A DNA stretch of 64,000 bases from Thinopyrum elongatum (Eukaryota; Streptophyta; Magnoliopsida; Poales; Poaceae). Below the pieces are notes generated by a model. The model made no database searches, was not told where the DNA came from, and was given only the letters and a program-made list of their open reading frames with translations. Shown here in pieces: positions 56,301 through 64,000 of this stretch. The position numbers and the translations under genes are program-made. Position 1 is the first letter of the stretch. The number at the start of each line of letters is the position of its first letter. The stretch is taken from NCBI GenBank assembly GCA_011799875.1, contig CM022300.1, forward strand, positions 238,030,807 to 238,094,806, read 5' to 3'.

Positions 56301-56559
56301 AGTGTGTCGCCATTTCGTGTGCGGACTGACCCTGCTGAGTTGCTACGCCAACGCGACAGGAGCAGCCTACCACTTGGTTTTGCTCCTTGGTGAATCCTGA
56401 CTATATTTATTGATCTAAAAAGATACTAGTATTTCCAGATTAGTAAAAATGAGGTGATTTTACCGAGCGGTGGGCGGGGGAGCATGGTCTGTGATGCGGT
56501 CCCACGTGTCATGATGTACCAAGGCGATGCGCGTCCCTCTTGAGGCAGAACAATGGCAG

Positions 56560-56830
56560 AAGCAATACGTGGTTTTCTTGAAGGAGATCACGGAGAAGCG
56601 GATTCAGCGAAGTGTGAAATAATGGTTGCTTCGTCCGTCTGGGGGAAAGGTGCGGCTTTGTGATTTGATGTCTCATTGCTCATTACTACTACTGGGGCGC
56701 TACGACTGGGGTGCATCCCCCTGCTATTCTGCACTATTATTTGGTGCATGACACGTCGACCCGGTTGCTATATGTCCCACATGTCGGCGAGAGGAAGTAC
56801 AACATTCATGAAAGCGAGCATCTCCACTCT
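56560..56830 (-). repeat. Copy 3 of the divergent-promoter module
   Basis: Direct repeat of copy 2 with a period of about 526 bp (ATGGTTGCTTCGTCC at 56106 and 56632). It retains GGATTCAGCGAAG, which matches the reverse complement of 49905-49917. Confidence 0.6.
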
Positions 56831-57402
56831 TTTAGTACGACGGAGGAGTACAAGACAAGGCTTGGTTTTTGCTGCTTCGCGCGATCCATCGATACAAACC
56901 CGGACTAAAAAAGGCGAGGGCAGGTCTTTTTCCGTGCGACAGGCAGGGGAGTTTGGCATAGTCTGTTCGAGGCAATGAGGTAGGAAGGGAAACAAGCAAA
57001 TAAAGGTTGAGCGACTTAGTTTTGGGAAAATCTGATTTTACGGAGTACATAGCCTACTATAGCTTGCTGCAGCACGGACTCCAAGGAAATTGCTGTAAGT
57101 AGTACTACTCCTACCACTTACTACTCCTACTACTAAAAGACATAGTATATTTCAAACAATATGATAATCTCTCTAACCAAGGTAGGGCAGTATATATCTA
57201 ACGGAGGGAGTAGTAAAATTTTCTCCTCATCCTGCGAGACACCGCGCGCGTGGGCGAGGGAGCGGGCGTAGGCATAGTAAGCAAGCTTCTCCTCGTCCTG
57301 CGACTCTGCAAGCCAACACACCCGTGGGCGGGGGAGAGGGCGTACTAAGCAAGCTTCTCCTTGTTCTGCGAGTTGATGGGACACATCAAAAGTAGTACTA
57401 CA
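56831..57402. other. Intergenic, no gene seen
   Basis: Contains a Stowaway-like end (ACGGAGGGAG) near 57200 and a short duplication of the CAAGCTTCTCCTYGT...CGTGGGCG stretch near 57245-57365. Confidence 0.35.
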
Positions 57403-57770
57403 GAGCATCTCTAGTGTATAGAGCCTTGCCTCTAAGGTAGGCCCCACATGGTTTGCCTCTTATCAAATGCAAAAACCACAATGTATAAAGACTCTAACCA
57501 ACCTATAAGGTGGGCCCTAGCAGAAATTTAAAAAGTATTGATTAGCACCACATTTGTCCAATCAGTACTAATTCTCTTGTACTTTCTTATGCTTCCTAAG
57601 GCTCACAAGTGGGACCAGATGGACTGTTACATTGTTAGAGGCAGCCTCTAAGGTTAGACGCGATGCTAGCCAATTTTTTGTTAGAGGCAGTTCATGCAAT
57701 GTATAGAGTCCTGCCTCTAAGAGGAGAGAGAGGGCTTAGAGGAAACAAAAAGCATACATTGTGGATGCCC
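57403..57770. mobile_element. MITE with GGGCATC-type inverted ends
   Basis: The left end GAGCATCTCTAGTGTAT and the reverse complement of the right end (GGGCATCCACAATGTAT) are imperfect inverted repeats about 370 bp apart. The interior is rich in GCCTCTAAGG motifs. No coding potential. Target duplication not resolved. Confidence 0.5.
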
Positions 57771-58270
57771 TAAGTGCCTACTTTCCAGTCTATATGACTC
57801 AATTTGAAATCCACAATGTATCCATAATAGATGCTGAGTGGTGGAATAAAAAAATTACTTCCATAGTTCGCAAAACTACTGAGCATGTGAGATGGTGAAC
57901 GGAGGGAGTACGATACCATTAGTACTACGGTTCTTTTGGAAGGGTTGTAGTAGTCCCTCCCATTCACATGTTCACATTTCAAGCTTCAATAAAAATGTTG
58001 CATGCAAGGATTAAGAGAAACCTTAGCAATGCATGTACTCCCTCAATCCATAGGGCCTAAAATGCGTTTTGGAGGATAACTTTGACCACATGTTAGAGCA
58101 ATATTATGACATCCAACTTACACAAATCTTACCATCAAATTCGTACGTGGTCATTATACTGCTAACACATGCATGTGTTGCAATTAGTACGTACTTACAT
58201 AATACAGTAGTAAACACTCACTATCTAGTAGTACTAGTACTCTAGTACACTACTACTACTATGAGGCCAT
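57771..58270. other. Intergenic with Stowaway-like ends
   Basis: An inverted Stowaway-like end GGAGGGAGTA near 57904 and a direct one CTCCCTCAATCC near 58036. No gene. Confidence 0.35.
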
Positions 58271-58850
58271 CCAACTATGTCCCGACAGAAGACCGCGGAC
58301 ACCGATTATTCGTTCATATTTAAATTTGTTTTCACACAGCAAAATATCCATGAAAATAACACATGGCAAAATTTCACGCCGAACAAGGGATTTGAATCTG
58401 CTGGGTGGGGTGGGGCTGGAAGAGGCTGTTTGGATCTTGCCCGGGGTAGCCAAAATATTGGCGACCTTTTGTCCACCCGTGCCTTTGCCACCGATGAACG
58501 AGGAAGAGCTCGGGTGCTCATGCATCCTCCAGCGCGCGCGTTGGAGACGAGCTCGCACGAGTTGTGCTTTTTTTGTCCCACCTCGCTGCTCGAGCCGGCC
58601 GCAAACCGACCAGCGACCCGCAAATCACGCCATCCAACCGTAGCCGCACACATTCTGACAGCAACTCAACCAACCAGACGTAATTCATGCAAACACGGCG
58701 ATATTTCATATAAACAATGACAGAATTCATATAAAATACCAGATTTTCATATAAACATGATGGATTTCATTACATTCAAATCAACTAAGCGGTGCTACTC
58801 CTGAAAAGCACAGGTATAATAATACTTCCAATAATACCTAGCCTAAATGG
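58271..58850. other. Unassigned DNA, no gene seen
   Basis: Mixed GC-rich and AT-rich DNA with overlapping frames on both strands, none convincing. Confidence 0.35.
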
Positions 58851-58859
58851 TCGCCCGCG

Positions 58860-59430
58860 GATCCATTTGTCTTCCTCATGTCCAGCAGCACGATCACTGG
58901 ACTGCCGGGAGCCCCGAAGGTATATGCTTCAGCTCAAAGGACGGCTCGCTTCCCCACTGCTCAACTGACATTGTTGGCTGATGCCCAAGATGGAGTCTAA
59001 AGGCGGCTTCTCCGCTTCCGTGGAGCCCATGCGGGGTCGACGAAGGTCCTCGCAACAGAAGGATCCCGCAAGACACCTACTGTGTACGTCAGCGTCACCT
59101 CGGCGGTGGCCTTCATGGGACCCAAGCGGCGGTGGCCTCCCGTGTTCTACTTCTCCTCGATGATGGCAGCGGACGCAGAGGCGCTGGCCACCGACTCGTC
59201 GCTCTCCGCGCACCCGGCTTCTGTCTCTGCTTGCATGGCGCGGCCGCAGGCATGGGAGTCTTGGCCACAGACATGGGAGACGCGGTCGTAGACACGGGAG
59301 GCGCGGTACGAGGCGGCGGCGTGGACGGCAGCGACGACGCCCGTGCTCCCCGCCGTGTCCGCTTGGAGTAGCTCACCGCTCCTCGTCGAGCTGGCCTAGA
59401 GCGGCGAGTTGATGAACCACGCGCCGGCTT
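58860..59430 (-). pseudogene. Degraded unknown protein gene, minus strand
   Basis: A basic N-terminal part (PPKPARGSSTRRSRPARR, SKRTRRGARASSLPSTPP) lacks an ATG (TTG in its place) and slips frame near 59210 into CAESDESVASASASAAIIEEK. After a TAG comes ATAEVTLTYTVGVLRDPSVA, a TAG, and in another frame WGSEPSFELKHIPSGLPAVQ with a stop at 58894. The pieces lie in order and look like one nuclear-type protein. I do not recognise the family. At least two stops and two frameshifts. Confidence 0.5.
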
Positions 59431-60174
59431 GGGCGGCAACTGGCTTCGTCGGGCGAGAGGAGGGAGTTGGATCAGCGAGCTACATAGCTCGTATCCGGCG
59501 GGCTCGGCGGGCCACCCAGCCGGCTTGGATGCTGGATAACTACTCTTAGTAAGCCATTGTAAGAGTGGAGAAAATGGTGAAGGAGGAGACAGGGGAGCGC
59601 GGAGGTGTGCGATTCTTGGCCGGTGTCTGGCCTGTTTAAATAGGAGATGAAATAGACGGCGGAAGGGAAGAGCTCTGCCGGCATTGCGTTTAATGTTGGC
59701 CCGGTCATGAACGGACGTGTGTACGGAGTGGGGTTCTCAGCTTCCACACGGGTTTCATGGAGGTGTTTGAATGCGGCAAGGAGGCGTGTTCAGCCGGGCG
59801 TGCAGCGAGCGGCGCCCTCGATTCTGACGTACAACACCGCGCCGTTCTTCCACTGACGTGTGGGCTCGTTGGGTACCTGGCCTGCATGTCAGTGACCCAA
59901 CGCAGGCAGCGCACGACAGATGAGCTTTTGGTGGGCCAGGGCGGTGAGAAGCGGGCATTTCATAAACCAATAATTGTTCATTGAGTGTGACGTCATCTAA
60001 TTCATGTAGGTTGATAAGCCTACTATATAATGTAAGAGAATTTTAAAATTTTCATATATACATTGATAGCCCATTCGATACATTGTGATTCATAAATACC
60101 GCTGCAAACATCAATGTTCTACTTATCACAGATAAGATTGATTAATACCCGTAACAATCCATGTCCTTAACAAA
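59431..60174. other. Upstream flank of the degraded gene, no gene seen
   Basis: Probably promoter/leader DNA of the minus-strand relic, then AT-rich spacer. Confidence 0.3.
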
Positions 60175-60440
60175 GGGTGCATGCACGTATAGGTTGAGCG
60201 TGTGTCTTGCGTCATGTGCTGTGTGCATGCGGGCGTGCGAGTGTTGCGTGCATGCATGTGTACGTTTCAGTGTTGCATGCATTTGTGCGTGCGTGCGTGT
60301 GTTCGTGAGTGCATGTGTACGTGTCAGTGTTGCACGCCTGCATGCGTGCGTGTGTTCATGCGAGTGTTGCGTGCGTGCATGTGTACGTGTGAGTATTGCA
60401 TGCATGCATGCGGGCGTGTTTGTGCGCATGTGTGATGTGT
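60175..60440 (+). repeat. TG/GCATG-rich low-complexity tract
   Basis: Imperfect repeats of GTGCGTGCATGTGTACGTG with alternating purine-pyrimidine order over about 260 bp. Open frames through it are cysteine-rich artefacts of TGT/TGC. Confidence 0.85.
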
Positions 60441-60592
60441 TTGTATTCACCACAGTGGCTCGTGTGTGCGTGCAATTAAAACGGCCAGCTCAACATATCA
60501 TCACAAGGCGACCTTGTCCGCTGTGGTTAGGGCGCGCGAGCTGCCAACCAAAGGTCTCACGACTTTGAATCCCCACCGACCACTAATTTATT

Positions 60593-61520
60593 ACCATTTC
60601 TGTCTTCCATATACGCACTGATGGGTGGGCCCTACGGTAATGTGCGCTGGTGAATGTGGACCGTTTGACTGGTCAATTGATCGTGTCATCAACAAATTAC
60701 GGAGCTGTATGGTGAGCCAGTGACTGTATGATCACCATAAAATGTATTTTATTAACACAGTACAGACTCAAGCTACCATTTCTTTCTTTCATATAGGCGC
60801 TAACAGGTGGGCCCCACGGTTATGTGCGCTGATGATGCAACACTAGTTGCGCCATGTGGAACGTTTGACTGGTCAATTGATCGTGTCATCAACAAATTAC
60901 GGAGTTGTACGGGTGAGCCAGTGACCGTATAATCACGACATGTATTTTTTTAACACAGTACAGACGCAATCGCTCATATATACGCGCAAACACTCACCGC
61001 TATAAGCGCACACACGCACACCCTACCCCTATGAGCACCTACGAGAGAGTGAGCTAGCATATGATCTTGAGATTTTACGAAGTCACCATAGGTGCCTCGT
61101 AGTCGAGGGGAACATCTCCTCCCACTGAACGCACATCGCCGGAAAATACTGATATTAATCCAGGATAAATGCGAGCACCAGAACTTTAACCCCCGTGGGC
61201 TAGGGAAACCACTGTCCTCCTAACCATCCAACCACAGGTTGCTTAGCACCACAAAATGTATATGGTGACCGTGATGAGCTTATGCTGAAGTCCAGTGACC
61301 ATATCATGCTTTCGCTTCAAATACAATGACCGTAAGTGTCGTCAACAAAATACATACCACGCATCAAATACAATGTCCGTCGGTGTCATCAACAAAATAC
61401 GGAGACGTATCATGAGCTAGATACCGTATGATCACCACGAGAATGTATACAGTGACCGTAATGAGCATATTCTAAAGTCCAGTGACCGTATAGTGCTTTC
61501 ACTTGAAATACAGTGACCGT
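60593..61520 (+). repeat. About 185-bp tandem array, four diverged units, entered by a SINE
   Basis: Units start near 60593, 60775, 61254 (after the SINE) and 61441. Shared blocks are GTCATCAACAAATTACGGAG, GTGAGCCAGTGACCGTAT and GATCACCACAAAATGTAT. The first two units are most alike. Confidence 0.75.
60946..61249 (-). mobile_element. tRNA-related SINE (Au-like)
   Basis: On the minus strand it begins GCAACCTGTGGTTGGATGG with an A-box-like GGATGGTTAGGAGG and a decayed B-box (GGTTAAAGTTC for GGTTCGANTCC). It ends GTCTGTACTGTGTTAAAAA. Imperfect 12-bp target duplications flank it (CACGACATGTAT at 60934, CACAAAATGTAT at 61250; 10 of 12 match). Au-like naming is from memory. Confidence 0.65.
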
Positions 61521-61849
61521 CAATGTGTCAGGGGCATACTTTTAGAGGGCCGAGAGATAGTTTGTGTTCGTACGTGAAAGTGGTGTAGAGAGAGGGGGTG
61601 TCCGGTGGAGACAAAGAGAGATATGCCCTTCGTTTCTCTTTCCCGTGACTAATATTTTAGGAGAAAATATAAACATTCACAATGCAGAACAAATATTATT
61701 GGATGCACCCAGCAATTAACTTTCATGTATAACTTTGTACTATTGTATATGCTTAGTTTCTTAGTGGCCGGTTGTGTGTGGGGTGTGGTGGGCACATCAT
61801 TTCTAGTTGTGGTGGGTCAACATGAGGACTCATGGGTCAGTTCCATCCT
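61521..61849. other. Intergenic, no gene seen
   Basis: Short AT-rich spacer; nothing supported. Confidence 0.35.
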
Positions 61850-62220
61850 GCGCCACATAGGTTGGACCGAGACGCGTTATACGAAGACCCATGTGGAGGA
61901 CTCGGCGTACAAGATGAAGCTACCAGAGTCGTGGAGGACTCTATCCCCACTGATGATAAGCCGACTATATATGATTTGTAACCCTAGGCCCCGAGTATGT
62001 TATATAAGCCCGAGGGCTACTTCGTCGATAGTATACACACACGCACAATGCCTGGTATTCACGTGTACTTTGTACACACCCCTATCACAAATATACAGTA
62101 CCAGGAGTAGGCTTTTTCCTCAACTGCAAGGGCCCGGACTTGGGTAAAACTTTGCCTCGTATTACCATCCAGCCTAACAGTCAGGGATATCCTACCGAAT
62201 GATCTGATGGAATCATATCT
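61850..62220 (+). mobile_element. Gypsy LTR fragment
   Basis: Contains a TTATATAAGCCCGAGGGC promoter block (about 62000) and CTGCAAGGGCCCGGACTTGGG, features of cereal Gypsy LTRs. Ends are not definable, and no internal region is attached. Confidence 0.5.
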
Positions 62221-62600
62221 ACCAACTACTAAGAGAGAGGTGTGGGGGGGGGGGCACTGTGTGCGAGAGAGGCCTAAAGATAATGTGCGTGCGGGAGACA
62301 CGTAGGCACATATATGTGCCTATAGAGGGCCAGTAGAGACCATGCGTGTGTATATATGCATGTGAGAGAAATAGTGTTTTCCAACTGAGATTAGTGAAAA
62401 GAGTGGTACATAGTAGTAAGAAAGAGGGGGGAGATATATATAGAGTGTGTGCGTGAGACACCTCGGGAGAGAGTGTGAGCATGTGTGAGAGAGAAATGCC
62501 GATGTATATAAAGTGTGTGCACTTATGCGTCAGATAGAGAGATATATAGTGCGTGTGTGAGAACGGGCCGAGGCATAGTGCATCTACGTGTAAAAGGCGG
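62221..62600 (+). repeat. GA/GT-rich low-complexity DNA
   Basis: Irregular GAGAGA, GTGTGTGAGA and a G run (about 62246-62257). No gene. Confidence 0.7.
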
Positions 62601-63350
62601 TTCTACGCATTAAATTAAAATATAAATGGCATTATTATTTTTGGATGAGATCATGAATTTTGCAATTTGCGTATGAACGAACATCGGTCTATCATACACC
62701 CATACTCTATTGAATTCGAGCATGTGCATGGGTTTATTTCATAATATCGATCCATAGAGTGAGAGTGGTTTGAAATCTAGACAATGCATTGCTTTTGCAA
62801 ATTCATATATAAACATTAATTAGTGCACTCCATGTTGTTAGTGTCAAGCACTTTATACATTTGTCACTTACATGGATCCATTCCAAATTGCTAGCTACGA
62901 AATAGAATACATGTTGAATTCAACATAAATGGGGTTTCGAAGATTCGAATTCATAGGAAGTGCATTCATCTATTTGAATCCGAGATAATGGCATTTGTAA
63001 ATAAGATCTAAAAGGGGGCATCAATCTTTGTTGTGCGTTTGAACATGCTATATATTCATACGCATGTCTAACTATTTTTCTGCAACCAAGGAGATTATAT
63101 CTGGAACCATGCATGAATTGAGGTAAGTTGCATATTTTTTAATATATACTCGTGTACAATGTATATTCAAATGTACCCCCTCCATTCAAAACTAATCGTA
63201 GTTTTAGGATTTTCCAGAGTAAAGATTTGTGAAGTTTGACAAATCCTGAAAGTTCAATTCAAGAGAACTGTAAATGTTAATGCTTTTGCTCCCAAATATT
63301 GAAGGTAGCGCCAAATAAGCCTCTGGTCACCCGAAACCGCGCGAGACTAA
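62601..63350. other. AT-rich spacer, no gene seen
   Basis: Contains a weak Stowaway-like start (CCCTCCATTCAAAACTAATCG) near 63178. Confidence 0.35.
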
Positions 63351-64000
63351 TGTTTGGTAGTAGGAAATTACTGTCCTGACTCTGACCTGTGTAGCCTATT
63401 GGCCCGATGTCCAAAGGTCTAAACCAGGGTAGGTTTGTAACTTCACCAAGACGGCAGTCTCAACCGCCTTCGAGAAGCATTCATACGCCATGGGTACCTA
63501 AACACCCATGCGCTCGGCCGAAATCTATCCCGCCCACCATTTGGGACACCTGAGATTACTGTCCTACCCCCGACCCGCAATATGTCCGAAATTTTAGATG
63601 GGGGCAAAGTTTGTAACTTCCCCAAATTTCAAACAAGCGCGTCGCAAACCGAAACATTGTTCCCCCTTAGTTCCCCCTCCCTCCGTTTCCCCATTCATAC
63701 TCCGTGGGCGCCAAAACGCCCTCTCCACCAGCCGTGAAACCTGGCCCAGCCTCCTCCATCCTCCACCCCATCGCGCCCAATCCACCGCCGCCCTCCTCCG
63801 ACGTCGTCGTCCAATGCAACCGCAACCGCAACGCCTCAAGGACTTAGCAACTGAAGCCAAGGCAGAGCTGCCTCCACGACGCCGACACTGACGTACGCCG
63901 TACCAGAAGTACTTCGACCATGCCATCCTGTGCCTCACCACTGCCGCTCCACTGTCGCAACCGTCCACCACACCGGAGCTGTTCCCGCTACGCCGTCGTT
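63351..64000 (+). promoter_or_regulatory. GC-rich promoter/leader-like edge with a diverged duplication
   Basis: A segment from 63367 (ATTACTGTCCTG ... GTTTGTAACTTC ... CATTCATACGCC) is repeated from 63554 (ATTACTGTCCTA ... GTTTGTAACTTC ... CATTCATACTCC). It leads into a C-rich region typical of cereal 5' leaders with an ATG at 63813 (MQPQPQRLKDLATEAKAE) that stops after 25 codons. A gene may start to the right of the window. Confidence 0.3.

Noticed and set aside
60161..60568. Cysteine-rich 135-codon frame
   Set aside because: Produced by TGT/TGC codons of the TG-rich tract; no start context or homology.
61140..61245. tRNA gene
   Set aside because: A-box and B-box-like motifs are there, but no cloverleaf fits and the sequence continues into a SINE body.

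Overview
The window is plant nuclear DNA, most likely from a Triticeae grass (wheat, Aegilops, rye or barley group). The support is stacked LTR retrotransposons and CACTA transposons with cereal-type termini, Stowaway-like ends (CTCCCTCCGT), a tRNA-related SINE and spliced F-box and B3 gene relics. There is no bacterial, organellar or CRISPR signal. Species and TE family names cannot be fixed without a database.

Bases 1-42803 are nested mobile elements. From the left: the 3' end of a Tat-type Gypsy element (1-2680) cuts a CACTA transposase gene (CACTA-1, 2681-5634, minus strand). Next is the 3' end of an older Gypsy element B (5635-6082 and 12261-14357), split by a second CACTA (CACTA-2, 6083-12260) that carries B3-like gene pieces and an intact 224-residue coiled-coil gene with its own TATA box. 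A degenerate Athila-like Gypsy element A starts at 15022. Its 5' LTR is split by a Tat-type Gypsy element (16147-25996, target duplication AAGTG). Its 3' untranslated part is split by a pol-less Copia/SIRE-like element (32587-40952, target duplication CTCGT). Its 3' LTR is split by a B-like LTR (C, 42259), itself entered by a third CACTA (D, 42804 onward).

Bases 42804-47250 are CACTA-type terminal and internal repeats without a credible gene: about 15 GATGAACAG units and three diverged 0.7-kb repeats. Bases 47569-50970 form a gene-like island: a minus-strand F-box gene and a plus-strand unknown gene, divergent across about 600 bp. Both are damaged. Parts of this divergent spacer recur inverted at about 56.0 and 56.6 kb.

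Bases 51-64 kb are low in genes: short tandem duplications, MITE fragments, two degraded minus-strand genes (about 53 and 59 kb), TG-rich low-complexity DNA, a 185-bp tandem array entered by a SINE, an LTR fragment, and a GC-rich, promoter-like right edge.

Nothing here is a complete new system, but several points deserve follow-up. Two Tat-type elements each carry a different antisense ORF in the same 3' slot (one a decayed B3 domain). The SIRE-like element has dense TCGGT-N3-ACCGA palindromes in its LTRs and again around an internal TATA box ahead of its second ORF. CACTA-2 carries an apparently intact promoter-plus-coiled-coil gene built on a 30-bp repeat.
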